DNA from: Turicimonas muris
Lineage (GTDB): Bacteria; Pseudomonadota; Gammaproteobacteria; Burkholderiales; Burkholderiaceae_F
Assembly (NCBI RefSeq): GCF_002221595.1
Contig: NZ_NHMP01000001.1
Span: 62,001-126,000 of the forward strand
Length of the DNA stretch: 64,000 nucleotides
Direction of reading: 5' to 3'
The position numbers and the translations under genes are program-made. A model generated the notes under the pieces. The model worked only from the letters and a program-made list of their open reading frames with translations. It searched no databases and had not been told where the DNA came from. Shown here in pieces: positions 28,758-38,392 of this stretch; position 1 is the stretch's first letter; every line of letters begins with the position of its first letter.

Positions 28758-28792
28758 GAAAAAACCGCGGAAAGAGAATCTGCGGTTTTTTG
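28758..28792 (+). terminator. Terminator after the 56-residue gene
   Basis: The sequence AAAAAACCGCGGA, a 9-base loop region and TGCGGTTTTTT form a GC stem flanked by A and T runs. This is a classic bidirectional Rho-independent terminator. Confidence 0.85.
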
Positions 28793-29068
28793 TTTACGGA
28801 CGGAAACAATAATAACCGGCTTCGAGTAACCGCCGCTCTTGTTCTATCCAAGAGGATAAAAAATCTGAGAAAATTCTTTCTCATGAGAAAATGCAGAGCC
28901 GTTCTCATCTTGAATTCCGAGCGGAAAGCAGAATTAACCAGTCTATTTTCCAAAATAGCTTGTGAATCCAACGTCAATACTTTGTCTTTTTTGACGGAAC
29001 ATAGTTGTCCGAAGTTAACTGACAAAGAAAGTTTGCAATGGCTCTAATTTCCAAAGAAGAACATAAAA

Positions 29069-29818
29069 ATGCATATTCTTATTTCGAACGATGACGGATA
29101 TCTGGCTCCGGGAATTCAAGAACTGGCCCGAGCAATGAAGAAATTTGGAAAAGTAACGATCGTTGCGCCTGAAAGAAATCAAAGCGGGGCAAGCAATTCG
29201 TTGACGCTTCATTTGCCTTTGCGCATTCAGCAGCTTCAGGAAAATCTTTATTTTGTTACCGGGACCCCGAGTGACTGTGTACATATTGCCATGACCGGTC
29301 TGCTTCCCGAAAAGCCTGACTTAGTATTGAGCGGCATTAACTGCGGCCAGAATATGGGAGATGACACCCTGTATTCGGGAACCGTTGCCGCCGCCATGGA
29401 GGGATACCTTTTCGGTTGCCCGTCATTTGCCTTCTCTCAGGTAAAGAGCGGGTGGTCATACTTAGACAGCGCCGTGCGCGTTGCTGAGATCATCGTCGGA
29501 GACTACATCAAGAATCCTTTGAAATCCCCGTTTTTGCTGAATGTGAATATTCCCAACATGTATTTTGAAGAGTTGTCGGGAGTTATTGTCACAAGGCTTG
29601 GCCGACGTCATTCAGCCCAGCCTGTGGTTGAACAAATTAATCCGAGAGGGGAAAAGATCTACTGGATGGGCCCGGCCGGGGATGCAAAGGACAATGTGTA
29701 CGGCACAGATTTCTGGGCAGTCGATCATGGCTACGTCAGTATGACTCCGCTTCATATGGATATGACTGATTATTTCCAATTGGAAGAGGTTCGCACCTGG
29801 TGGAATAAAAATAAGTAG
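29069..29818 (+). CDS. surE: 5'/3'-nucleotidase SurE
   Basis: Metal-dependent nucleotidase/exopolyphosphatase of 249 residues. The N-terminal metal site is ILISNDDGYLAPGI (D8, D9). PERNQSGASNSLTL near 35 and LVLSGINCGQNMGDDTLYSGTVAAAMEG near 88 are family signatures. In related bacteria surE is followed by pcm, nlpD and rpoS; here only nlpD follows. Confidence 0.96.
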   Translation: MHILISNDDGYLAPGIQELARAMKKFGKVTIVAPERNQSGASNSLTLHLPLRIQQLQENLYFVTGTPSDCVHIAMTGLLPEKPDLVLSGINCGQNMGDDTLYSGTVAAAMEGYLFGCPSFAFSQVKSGWSYLDSAVRVAEIIVGDYIKNPLKSPFLLNVNIPNMYFEELSGVIVTRLGRRHSAQPVVEQINPRGEKIYWMGPAGDAKDNVYGTDFWAVDHGYVSMTPLHMDMTDYFQLEEVRTWWNKNK

Positions 29819-29907
29819 TAATTTCTCCCGCTTTTTAGATGATCGAAAATGGATAAATTTGGTACCATTATCGTTTATGTCTGCCCAGGTTCCAAGAAGG
29901 TAATTAA

Positions 29908-30660
29908 ATGAAGTTCCGTAAGTTGTTTGCGCCAGTAGCAATGGTTTTGATTATTTCAGGTTGCTCATTCTCTGGAAAATCTCAGGCGCCTATTGTGGAA
30001 GGACCTACCTCTACTACGGTCTATACCGTTCAACCCGGAGACACTTTGTATTCTGTTGCCCGTCGTTACGGTGTCGATCCGAAGGCCGTAGCCAGAGAAA
30101 ACGGAATGACAAATCCGAATCAGCTGAGAGTTGGACAGCGTATTCGACTGTCAGTCAATTCCTCTTCTTCTGCGATAGCACAGATTCAGGCGGCTGAGAA
30201 AGCTTCTTCAACTACAGCTGCCGCACCGGTGGTCAAACAAAGCCAGGCGGAGGTTGCGAAAGCTGAGCCTGCAGCAAAGACAACTACAACGGCTTCAACT
30301 TCCGGAACATTTATGTGGCCGGCACAGGGAAATATCGTCAAGAGTTTCGGCCCGAATAATAAGGGAGTGGATATTTCCGGTAAGGAGGGAGATTCAGTTG
30401 TTGCTTCTGCTGACGGTAAGGTCATTGTCGTTGGCAACATGACAAACTTAGGAAATTTGGTCATTGTTCAGCATAATTCCACTTACGTTACCGCCTACTG
30501 TCATCTCAAGAATATTCAAGTAGCACAAGGAAATATGGTTAAGAAGGGGCAGAAGATCGCAACTATCGGAAAGACCGATTCAGAAGCCCCGAGAGTCCAT
30601 TTTGAAATTCGTAAGCTTGGCAAGCCGCTGAACCCGGTAGAAATGCTTCCTACCAAATAA
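29908..30660 (+). CDS. nlpD: NlpD-type lipoprotein (LysM plus degenerate M23 domain)
   Basis: An outer-membrane lipoprotein of 250 residues that activates cell-wall amidases at division. The lipobox is LIISGC (cysteine near residue 19). LysM occupies about 32-76 (VYTVQPGDTLYSVARRYGV). The M23/LytM domain lies about 130-250. Metal ligands are replaced: NNKGVDISG where active enzymes have HxGxD, and PRVHFEIR where they have HLHFEIR. It should therefore be an activator, as NlpD is, not an enzyme. It sits between surE and rlmD. Confidence 0.88.
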   Translation: MKFRKLFAPVAMVLIISGCSFSGKSQAPIVEGPTSTTVYTVQPGDTLYSVARRYGVDPKAVARENGMTNPNQLRVGQRIRLSVNSSSSAIAQIQAAEKASSTTAAAPVVKQSQAEVAKAEPAAKTTTTASTSGTFMWPAQGNIVKSFGPNNKGVDISGKEGDSVVASADGKVIVVGNMTNLGNLVIVQHNSTYVTAYCHLKNIQVAQGNMVKKGQKIATIGKTDSEAPRVHFEIRKLGKPLNPVEMLPTK

Positions 30661-30688
30661 TTAAGCAACGCTTTATTTCAAACAAAAA

Positions 30689-30708
30689 CGGAGGGACATA
30701 GCCCTCCG
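30689..30708 (+). terminator. Hairpin after nlpD
   Basis: CGGAGGG (30689-30695) pairs with CCCTCCG (30702-30708) around a 6-base loop. The T tail is weak, so termination is only probable. Confidence 0.5.
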
Positions 30709-30870
30709 GAAACCGATTTTCTGTGGAACGGAAAGTCGGTAAGATTATCCTGCTGGACGGAATATTGAATAAGTATTACCGTTTGGTTTTTAGTGAAGAC
30801 CGTTACAGTTATTACTCGAGTCCTCTGCTTCCTATCCCGAATAGATTAGAGGCGATTTCCGGAGAATGCT

Positions 30871-32325
30871 ATGAAAAAGCAAAAAGTTCGTGACAAATTT
30901 ATTGTCACCGTGGATTCATTAGATCAGGAAGGCCGAGGTGTCTCCCGACGGGAAGGGAAGGTTGTCTTTATTGAAGGCGCTCTCCCCGGAGAGGAGGTTG
31001 AGTACGAAAGAATACGCAATAAACAGGCCTTTGAGAGCGGTATTGCTACTCAGATTTTTAAAGAGTCCTCTTTGCGAGTTGCCCCCCGATGTCCGTACTT
31101 CGGCATGGCTGACGGCAGCTGCGGCGGGTGTGCTATGCAGCATTTGGAGCCGCGCGCACAAGTAGCTGTCAAACAAAAAGTCCTCATGGATTCCTTAAAG
31201 CATATCGGCCGAGTCAAACCGTTGCGTATTCTTCCGCCGATCTTCGGACCGGAATGGCATTATCGTCATCGGGCGCGTTTGTCAGTCAAGGATGTTTTAA
31301 AAAAGAATACGGTTTTGGTTGGTTTCCACGAAAAACGCTCAAGTTTTATTGCAGATATGAAATCCTGCAAAATCCTTCCTAAAAAAGTAAGTGATTTGCT
31401 GGTGCCTTTGCGCGATCTCATTAGTTCTTTGAAACTTCGTCAGAAAATTCCTCAGATTGAAATTGCTGTTGCCGGTGAACACACTGCCTTAGTGTTGAGA
31501 GTTTTGGAGACACCTTCGCAGGAAGATGAAACAAAGCTCAGAGACTTCCAGAGACAGTATGGTGTCGAATTCTGGTATCAGCCGAAAGGTCCGGATACTG
31601 TTTTTCCAATGGATCCGGAAAACCTTAATAATCTGAAGCTTGTGCATTCTGAAACCGGCGTTACAACGGTCTTTAAGCCTACAGATTTCACTCAAGTTAA
31701 TCACGCGTTAAATGACGTCATGATTACCCGTGCACTTCGTTTACTTAAACTCCGGACAACAGACAAAGTGGCTGACTTCTTTTGCGGTCTCGGCAACTTT
31801 ACTTTGCCGATTGCCACAAAGTCTGCGAAGGTATTTGGTATTGAGGGCAGTGAACAGCTTGTTAAGAGGGCTGAAGCCAGTGCGGTCGCTAACGGGCTCG
31901 CTGATAAAGCTTCCTTCAGAGAGCGCAATTTATTTACTTGGACGTTAGAAGATTGGACAGCCTTGTGGAAAGAAATGGGAGGTATCGATAAGGTGCTGAT
32001 AGATCCTCCGCGTGACGGTGCTCAAGCATTGTGCACTTCTTTGGCTGAGACTTCGGAGCGGCCGGAAAGAATTGTGTATGTCTCCTGCAGTCCTGCAACA
32101 CTTGCCCGAGATTGCAATATCCTCGTTAACGAAGGCGGCTGGGTGTTGAAAGCAGCCGGAATCATGAATATGTTTCCGCACACCGGACATGTTGAGAGCA
32201 TTGCATTGTTTGAACAAGGATCGTCTGAGGAGCTTGAGCTTTGCAAAATAAAGAAAGCAGAAAAGCCGGAAGAATCAGTCGAGGAAGAAAGCAAACCAGA
32301 TAATGAAGGAAATCCTTCCGAGTAG
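30871..32325 (+). CDS. rlmD: 23S rRNA (uracil-1939-C5)-methyltransferase RlmD
   Basis: SAM-dependent rRNA methyltransferase, 484 residues. An N-terminal TRAM domain (about 5-65) is followed by iron-sulfur cysteines (CPYFGMADGSCGGCAMQHL near 73-91, with CKIL further on). The Rossmann core has DFFCGLGNFTLPIA near 307 and the motif DPPRDGA near 375. The catalytic nucleophile lies in VYVSCSPATLARD near 402. It carries an acidic C-terminal tail of about 25 residues (EEESKPDNEG-like) beyond the usual end. Confidence 0.95.
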   Translation: MKKQKVRDKFIVTVDSLDQEGRGVSRREGKVVFIEGALPGEEVEYERIRNKQAFESGIATQIFKESSLRVAPRCPYFGMADGSCGGCAMQHLEPRAQVAVKQKVLMDSLKHIGRVKPLRILPPIFGPEWHYRHRARLSVKDVLKKNTVLVGFHEKRSSFIADMKSCKILPKKVSDLLVPLRDLISSLKLRQKIPQIEIAVAGEHTALVLRVLETPSQEDETKLRDFQRQYGVEFWYQPKGPDTVFPMDPENLNNLKLVHSETGVTTVFKPTDFTQVNHALNDVMITRALRLLKLRTTDKVADFFCGLGNFTLPIATKSAKVFGIEGSEQLVKRAEASAVANGLADKASFRERNLFTWTLEDWTALWKEMGGIDKVLIDPPRDGAQALCTSLAETSERPERIVYVSCSPATLARDCNILVNEGGWVLKAAGIMNMFPHTGHVESIALFEQGSSEELELCKIKKAEKPEESVEEESKPDNEGNPSE

Positions 32326-32347
32326 TAAGAAATAAGACGGGGAGATT

Positions 32348-32881
32348 GTGCACACTACAGTTTTGATCCAGGCTATCGTTCAGACATTAGCTTTTTTTGC
32401 CGTGGTTATTTTTGTACCTGCAATTTTCTTTAAATGGATAGTTAAGAGTTTGTCGCGGGGATCTGCGATTTTGTGTTCTATCTTTTCTCTCTTCTTGCCC
32501 GTGCTGATCCTAAGCAATAACTACCTCGAAATCCAACAAGTGGTAGAAATGGGGGCAGCATGGGGGCTTCCGTACGTTGTTGAGTTTTCGTCTGCAGCAT
32601 GGGCCTTTACTTTAGGTTCGGCGGCCGCATCGTTAGTTGTGGTCATTCAGCTGATTCAGGGCAGAGGGAAAAAGATAGGAATAAATATCCTAGGTTTTAT
32701 GTGCCTGAGCGCCGCATTGAGCCTGCTTGGTCTCTTCGGCGTGCCCTCCGTTTTTTATGGCGGTTCGGTTGATATGAACCTGGCGAATACCTTCTTTGTT
32801 TTTGAGCTTCTTATCACTTTATTTTTCTCAGGGGTTTATTTTGTTTTTTCCGATAAATCTAGAGAAGTCTACTGGTCATAA
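32348..32881 (+). CDS. Unknown membrane protein, five helices (1 of 3)
   Basis: A 177-residue protein starting at GTG 32348, with GGGGAG upstream. Five hydrophobic segments lie near 6-30, 38-58, 84-104, 110-136 and 145-168. It has no recognised domain. It is the first of three consecutive small membrane-protein genes of similar size and helix count, 22 bases after rlmD. Confidence 0.65.
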   Translation: MHTTVLIQAIVQTLAFFAVVIFVPAIFFKWIVKSLSRGSAILCSIFSLFLPVLILSNNYLEIQQVVEMGAAWGLPYVVEFSSAAWAFTLGSAAASLVVVIQLIQGRGKKIGINILGFMCLSAALSLLGLFGVPSVFYGGSVDMNLANTFFVFELLITLFFSGVYFVFSDKSREVYWS

Positions 32882-32957
32882 AGCTTGACTGATGCACGTT
32901 TTCACTAGAAATCTAACAAAAGATGTCCGATAATAGATCTTAAAAAATGGAGGAATA

Positions 32958-33560
32958 ATGGAAGAAAGCGGTGTTTTTGAGTATTGGTTTGCGTTGATAT
33001 TTGCTTTAGGTTTTTGCGTTTGGTTCCCGGCTTATGTCATTAAAACCAAGGGCCGGGGAATTCCTTTGTGGGGCCTGGCTTTTTGCATCGTTTTTTTATT
33101 TCTCATTCTTCCCCTAATCAATGTCGGAATTGCACAGGAATCTCTGCCTTTCGTATGGAATACCATGTTTGAAGGGATCGCCGGGGAGCGTCCTCACATC
33201 GTTCAACAAGTAACGATGCAAGCCGGCTCCCTTCACAGAAAGGCTTCTCTAGATCAAGTCTTTCTTCTAGTTTGCGGAGCCTTCCTTTTGGTTAGCGTTG
33301 TTCAAAGCGTCATGGCAGCTTGGATGCTGTATGTGCGTCATAATAGAAGAAGTCTGTTTCGGGCCATCCGTTTTATGTGGTGTTCCGCACTAATGACAGT
33401 CTGCGCAGCCAGTATTCTCCCCTTTCTCTTCTTAGGCAAACTTGGTGAGCCTATCGTTTATAACTGTGCTTTATATATCTCAGTCTATATCGCAATTCTT
33501 CTGGGAATTACTGCGTATATCAGATTCTGTCCGGAAGTAGCTAAGTTCTACCCGTCTTAG
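32958..33560 (+). CDS. Unknown membrane protein, five helices (2 of 3)
   Basis: A 200-residue protein preceded by GGAGGA. Hydrophobic segments lie near 9-28, 37-59, 101-126, 138-160 and 172-188. A hydrophilic loop at about 60-100 (EGIAGERPHIVQQVTMQAGSL) separates helices two and three, and basic RHNRRS follows helix three. No family recognised. Size and layout resemble the genes on either side. Confidence 0.65.
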   Translation: MEESGVFEYWFALIFALGFCVWFPAYVIKTKGRGIPLWGLAFCIVFLFLILPLINVGIAQESLPFVWNTMFEGIAGERPHIVQQVTMQAGSLHRKASLDQVFLLVCGAFLLVSVVQSVMAAWMLYVRHNRRSLFRAIRFMWCSALMTVCAASILPFLFLGKLGEPIVYNCALYISVYIAILLGITAYIRFCPEVAKFYPS

Positions 33561-33572
33561 TAAGTCTTTTTG

Positions 33573-34097
33573 ATGCTTCTGCATTTTGATTCAAATGACT
33601 ATTTTGTCATTGGAGGAGCTTTGCTCCTCTTGGTGTTCATTGCCTATTTCCTGCGACAGAGGTTCCCGAGTAAACAGAGGTATCTGAAGTTTGCAGCTGC
33701 TTTGACGCTTATTGTCAATCCGCTTCTTTTGATTTGTTTCTTCGCAAAAATATTTTTCTTTACAGAAAGTTATCCAAGAACCGTACTTAACAGCTGGGGG
33801 TACGTTAAGGCATCCGGCACAATCTCGATACTGTGCGAAATGATGGCCGTCTACCTCATTTATCTTCTCTTTCAAAACAATCCCCAGGGATCCACAATGA
33901 AGACCTTGACCATGTGGTTTTGTATCAACGCTGCAGGAGCAGCCTTGTGTCTTTTAGAAGCACCCAAGCAGGTCTGGCCTTTGTCTTTTGCGTCTGTGAC
34001 CTCTTATTCCCTGCCTGCCTTGATTGCATTTGCTTTAATTAATCTTGCTGTTTTTCTTTATTCCGTCTTTCAGTTCAAAAAAACGAAGCATTCCTAA
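33573..34097 (+). CDS. Unknown membrane protein, five helices (3 of 3)
   Basis: A 174-residue protein. ATG 33573 is preferred to the TTG immediately before it. Hydrophobic segments lie near 10-28, 40-65, 85-103, 113-130 and 145-168. It lies 12 bases after the second membrane gene and so is in the same transcript. No family recognised. Confidence 0.62.
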   Translation: MLLHFDSNDYFVIGGALLLLVFIAYFLRQRFPSKQRYLKFAAALTLIVNPLLLICFFAKIFFFTESYPRTVLNSWGYVKASGTISILCEMMAVYLIYLLFQNNPQGSTMKTLTMWFCINAAGAALCLLEAPKQVWPLSFASVTSYSLPALIAFALINLAVFLYSVFQFKKTKHS

Positions 34098-34357
34098 GGT
34101 AAGGTGGCGAAGAAACTGAGGCCGAATTGAAAAACGATAATGACAGAGTCCATTTACGGATGAGAGCCTGACAAACTTGTTCCAAATGTTTGCTTTTTCT
34201 CTAAATGCGACTGATGTGAAATTGCGTTATTTTGTGCGTGATAAAATCGAATAATTGTCAATAGTGGCAAGATTTTCTTCTCCTAGAGAAGGTTTATGCT
34301 TCCGGAGACCCAAGAGGTCGAAGGTTTTTGATTTTTTAATATTTTATAGAGTAAGAA

Positions 34358-34783
34358 ATGGCTGTAGAACGCACACTTTCTATTATTAAACCTGATGCAG
34401 TAGCTAAAAACGTTATTGGTCAAATTTACACAAGATTCGAAAGCAACGGTCTTAAGATTGTCGCTTCCAAGATGAAATGGTTGTCCCGTCAGGAGGCCGA
34501 AGCTTTCTATGCAGTTCACAAAGAAAGACCTTTCTTCAAAGACCTCGTTGATTTCATGGTTTCCGGTCCTGTTCAGGTTCAGGTTCTTGAAGGCGAAAAC
34601 GCCATCATGAAAAATCGTGAATTGATGGGCGCCACAGATCCGAAGAAAGCCGCTAAGGGCACTATCCGCGCTGACTTCGCTCAAAGCATCGACGCTAACG
34701 CCGTTCATGGCTCTGACAGTCCTGAAACAGCCGCTGTTGAAATCGCATTCTTCTTCCCACAGATGAATGTTTATTCTCGCTAA
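34358..34783 (+). CDS. ndk: Nucleoside diphosphate kinase
   Basis: Exchanges the gamma phosphate between NTPs and NDPs. It is 141 residues, the normal length. [15 protein letters not shown] at the start binds nucleotide. The phosphorylated histidine lies in [12 protein letters not shown] near 115. It heads the large housekeeping cluster through purA. Confidence 0.98.
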   Translation: MAVERTLSIIKPDAVAKNVIGQIYTRFESNGLKIVASKMKWLSRQEAEAFYAVHKERPFFKDLVDFMVSGPVQVQVLEGENAIMKNRELMGATDPKKAAKGTIRADFAQSIDANAVHGSDSPETAAVEIAFFFPQMNVYSR

Positions 34784-34794
34784 TTGAGGGAATA

Positions 34795-35940
34795 ATGTCA
34801 GTCACTTCAGAAAATAAACCCAAAACAAACCTTTTAGGACTCGATCAAGAGGGCCTGAAACAGTTTTGCGATTCTTTAGGTGAGAAGCCGTTCCGGGCTG
34901 TCCAGCTCGAAAGATGGATTCACCGGAGGGGAGCTAAGACTTTTGATGAAATGACTGACCTCGCCAAATCTTTCAGGGCCAAACTCAGTCAGATTGCTGA
35001 AATCAAAGGCCCTGAGATTTTGCGCGATAAAATTTCTGCTGATGAAACACGCAAATGGCTCGTCGATGTCGGAAACGGTAATGCCGTTGAAATGGTATTT
35101 ATTCCTGAATCCAATCGAGGCACCTTGTGCATTTCTACGCAGGCCGGATGTGCAATGAACTGTTTGTTCTGTTCAACCGGCAAACAAGGTTTCAACCGAA
35201 ACCTGACGACTGCCGAGATTATCGGTCAGCTTTGGCATGCCGAACATACCCTCAGACAGTCTCGCGGCATCAATGATGAAAATGAGAGAGTTATCTCCAA
35301 TGTTGTTTTAATGGGCATGGGAGAGCCTCTTCAGAATTTAGATGCCGTCGTTCCCGCACTTAACCTGATGCTTGACGATCATGCTTACGGCTTATCCCGA
35401 CGCCGAGTGACGGTTTCAACCTCCGGACTCGTCCGTCAAATCGATAAACTTGCAGAAAGATGCCCTGTTGCGCTTGCTGTGAGCTTGCACGCTCCTAACA
35501 ATGAATTGCGCGACAAGATCATGCCGGTTAACAAAAAGCATCCTATTGAAGATTTATTGGCAGCTTGCCAAAGATACCTTAAAGTCGCTCCGAGAGATTT
35601 CATCACTTTTGAATACATCATGATCGGAGGCGTTAACGACTCTTCAAAACAAGCTAAAGAGTTAGTAAAACTTGTTGAAAAGGTACCTTGTAAATTTAAC
35701 TTAATCCCCTTCAATCCTTTCCCGGGTTCCGGACTTGAGAGAAGCTCAGAGGAAAACGTGAAGGCTTTCTCCTCAATTCTTAACGATGCCGGAATTGTCT
35801 GCACCGTGAGAAAAGTTCGAGGAGATGACATAGATGCCGCCTGCGGTCAATTAGCCGGTGAAATTAAAGACAGGACTAAATTGGCTGAGAAACGTGCACA
35901 GAGACAAATATTGATTAAAGAAATAACGAAACCACAGTAA
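34795..35940 (+). CDS. rlmN: Dual-specificity 23S rRNA/tRNA methyltransferase RlmN
   Basis: Radical SAM enzyme that makes 2-methyladenosine at 23S A2503 and tRNA A37. It is 381 residues long. The cluster motif is [20 protein letters not shown] near 118. [14 protein letters not shown] near 178 binds SAM. The methyl-carrying cysteine lies in [12 protein letters not shown] near 345. It follows ndk by 11 bases. Confidence 0.96.
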   Translation: MSVTSENKPKTNLLGLDQEGLKQFCDSLGEKPFRAVQLERWIHRRGAKTFDEMTDLAKSFRAKLSQIAEIKGPEILRDKISADETRKWLVDVGNGNAVEMVFIPESNRGTLCISTQAGCAMNCLFCSTGKQGFNRNLTTAEIIGQLWHAEHTLRQSRGINDENERVISNVVLMGMGEPLQNLDAVVPALNLMLDDHAYGLSRRRVTVSTSGLVRQIDKLAERCPVALAVSLHAPNNELRDKIMPVNKKHPIEDLLAACQRYLKVAPRDFITFEYIMIGGVNDSSKQAKELVKLVEKVPCKFNLIPFNPFPGSGLERSSEENVKAFSSILNDAGIVCTVRKVRGDDIDAACGQLAGEIKDRTKLAEKRAQRQILIKEITKPQ

Positions 35941-35957
35941 ATAGGCTGGAGATTTAA

Positions 35958-37154
35958 ATGACTGAACAACACAATTTAGAGCAGCAACAACCAGAACAAA
36001 AAGCCGCTACTCAGTCAAATATACCTGAATACGGAAAATTGTTGACAGAGGCTCGTGAGTCTAAAGGTCTTTCTGTTGAACAGGTTGCTTCACAGCTTAG
36101 ACTTTCCGCTAAACAGATCATTGGTCTTGAATCCGGCGACCCTTCAGCTTTTGCCTCTGTGGTTTACACAAGGGCCCATCTGAGAAGCTATGCTCGTTTG
36201 CTGGGCCTGGATGAGGCCAAGATTATCGATCTCTTCAGTAACTCCTTAGCTACAGAAGACAGAGATCAAAAGGCTTTGATTCGTAAAACAACCTCCGGGC
36301 TACGCCCTTACCAAGAAGAAACAACTAAAAACGGAAAAGGCAAAGGGATCGGCTGGATTATTTTCTTAATTGTGGTTGCTACCGTTGCCTATATGGGATG
36401 GCGTTACATGAATCCGAGTTTTAATCTTCAGGAAGTTAAGTCTTCTCTGAACTTTATGAACTCAACGGATAAGCCGGCAGTTGAAGCTAATGCGGACACA
36501 TTCAAGACCGCTGTCGACGAAAAAAATCCTACAACTGACGCACACAAGAAGAAAGCTGAAGAACCAAAGCCGGTTGCTGCAGAAGAGTCTAAGCCGACTC
36601 CTAAGCAAGAAACAATCTCTGCTAAAGCTGAGACCGGTGCTCCGGCTGCCGCAACTGACGGTTCTACAGCGGTTCCCTCCCAGACACCTGACGGCAAGCC
36701 TATAACTCAGGTCGGCAAGACTCCGGAGGAACGTGCCCTTGAAGCAAAAGTTATGGCTGAACATAACCAGCAGCTCGAAGCGCAAAAGAAGGCAGAGGAA
36801 GCCAAGAAGGCGCCAGTTGCTCCTGAACCGGCTGCTCCCGTTACTTTGAAATTGGTTCAGAACGAAAATGGTTGGTCTACTACGCTGCCGAAAGCTTCAA
36901 GCACCCAACCTGTAAACATTAAATTCAGTGCTACTGACGGTGACTGCTGGTTCGGTATCTATGTTAACGGCAAACTTGTCGACAACACTACTCTTAAGCA
37001 GGGAGAGACTAAGGACTTTTCACACCCGCTGCCTTTCCGAGTTACTGTCGGCAATAAGTTCCGAGCGAAAGTCTCACTTAATGGCAACCCGGTTGACTTA
37101 GCAAGCTCTTCCAGATCGGGCTCTGTATCTTTCCAGGTGTTCACTGCTAAATAA
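35958..37154 (+). CDS. rodZ: RodZ-type cytoskeletal/helix-turn-helix membrane protein
   Basis: A 398-residue single-pass protein: an N-terminal HTH_25 domain (about 25-95, LTEARESKGLSVEQVASQLRLSAKQI), a transmembrane helix near 132-152 (IGWIIFLIVVATVAYMGW), a long Lys/Ala/Pro/Glu-rich linker (about 165-290) and a C-terminal DUF4115 domain (about 300-395, GDCWFGIYVNGKLVD). In other bacteria RodZ links MreB filaments to the cell-wall machinery. It is encoded before ispG, a position conserved in proteobacteria. Confidence 0.88.
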   Translation: MTEQHNLEQQQPEQKAATQSNIPEYGKLLTEARESKGLSVEQVASQLRLSAKQIIGLESGDPSAFASVVYTRAHLRSYARLLGLDEAKIIDLFSNSLATEDRDQKALIRKTTSGLRPYQEETTKNGKGKGIGWIIFLIVVATVAYMGWRYMNPSFNLQEVKSSLNFMNSTDKPAVEANADTFKTAVDEKNPTTDAHKKKAEEPKPVAAEESKPTPKQETISAKAETGAPAAATDGSTAVPSQTPDGKPITQVGKTPEERALEAKVMAEHNQQLEAQKKAEEAKKAPVAPEPAAPVTLKLVQNENGWSTTLPKASSTQPVNIKFSATDGDCWFGIYVNGKLVDNTTLKQGETKDFSHPLPFRVTVGNKFRAKVSLNGNPVDLASSSRSGSVSFQVFTAK

Positions 37155-37160
37155 TTTGAA

Positions 37161-38390
37161 ATGACAAAAACAAAAAACGGGCCCATGACAGTTAAATGGG
37201 CCAATAACGTGGTTCTGCTCGGGGGAGGCAGCCCAGTTGTTATTCAATCAATGACCAATACGGAAACCGCGGACGTAGACGGTACAGTCAAGCAAATTAT
37301 GGAGCTTGCCGATGCAGGTAGTCAGTTGGTTAGAATTACTGTCAACACGCCCGCCGCTGCTCAGGCAGTTCCTCTTATTCGTCAAAAGCTGGATGCAGCC
37401 GGATATTTCGTTCCTTTGGTAGGAGATTTTCATTACAACGGCCATAAGCTTCTAAGCGATTATCCGGAATGTGCCCGTTCTCTTTCAAAGTTCCGAATCA
37501 ACCCGGGTAATGTCGGCAAGGGCGACAAGCACGAACAAAATTTTAAAACATTAATTGATTTGGCCATCAAATATGATAAGCCAATCCGCATAGGAGTTAA
37601 CTGGGGGTCGCTGGATCAGAATCTTCTGGCCAAAATGATGGAAGAAAATAACCGTCAGCCAAATCCGGAAAATTCCGGGGAGATTCTTCGCAGGGCTCTT
37701 GTCAAAAGCGCTATCGACAGTGCTGATGAGGCAGTTCGTCTAGGTATGCCGAAAGAGCAAATTGCAATTTCCGCTAAAGTCAGCGGGGTTCGTGAATTAG
37801 TCGATATCTACCAGAAACTCGATCGACTGTGTCCTTACTCATTGCATCTCGGCTTGACGGAAGCCGGGATGGGTTTAAAGGGCACTGTGTCCTCTACGGC
37901 GGCTCTTTCTATTCTTTTATCTCAGGGCATCGGCGATACAATCCGCGTCTCTCTGACGCCGGAACCCGGACAAAAGCGTTCTGCGGAAGTAGATTTGGCC
38001 TGTGAGATTGTTCAGTCCTTAGGGTTGAGAAATTTTGAGCCGAAGGTTATTTCTTGTCCCGGCTGCGGTAGAACGAGCAGCCTACTTTTCCAAGAGCTGG
38101 CAAAAGAAACACAGAGCTATTTGAAGCAGCAAATGCCTAAGTGGAGAGGAAAATATCCCGGCGTTGAAAACATGACGGTTGCCGTAATGGGATGCGTCGT
38201 CAATGGTCCGGGAGAGAGCCGACATGCAAATATCGGCATCTCGCTGCCCGGCAGCGGAGAAGCTCCGGTTTCTCCGGTCTATATCGACGGAAAGAAAGTT
38301 TGCTCTTTAAAGGGAGAGCAAATGGCTTCTGATTTCAAAAAATTAATAGATAATTATGTCCAAACAAAGTTTGGAGCAAATCAGGATTAA
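37161..38390 (+). CDS. ispG: 4-hydroxy-3-methylbut-2-enyl diphosphate synthase (IspG)
   Basis: Iron-sulfur enzyme of the MEP isoprenoid pathway, converting MEcPP to HMBPP. It is 409 residues long. [19 protein letters not shown] near 31 starts the TIM barrel. NPGNVG near 116 is conserved. Cluster cysteines lie in [10 protein letters not shown] near 297 and [11 protein letters not shown] near 341. It follows rodZ by 6 bases and hisS begins 2 bases later. Confidence 0.97.
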   Translation: MTKTKNGPMTVKWANNVVLLGGGSPVVIQSMTNTETADVDGTVKQIMELADAGSQLVRITVNTPAAAQAVPLIRQKLDAAGYFVPLVGDFHYNGHKLLSDYPECARSLSKFRINPGNVGKGDKHEQNFKTLIDLAIKYDKPIRIGVNWGSLDQNLLAKMMEENNRQPNPENSGEILRRALVKSAIDSADEAVRLGMPKEQIAISAKVSGVRELVDIYQKLDRLCPYSLHLGLTEAGMGLKGTVSSTAALSILLSQGIGDTIRVSLTPEPGQKRSAEVDLACEIVQSLGLRNFEPKVISCPGCGRTSSLLFQELAKETQSYLKQQMPKWRGKYPGVENMTVAVMGCVVNGPGESRHANIGISLPGSGEAPVSPVYIDGKKVCSLKGEQMASDFKKLIDNYVQTKFGANQD

Positions 38391-38392
38391 AA

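Noticed and set aside
28697-29047. 116-codon frame (or 54 codons from 28883) before surE
   Set aside because: It runs through a strong terminator and has no ribosome site; the C-terminal part looks weakly protein-like, but this is not enough.
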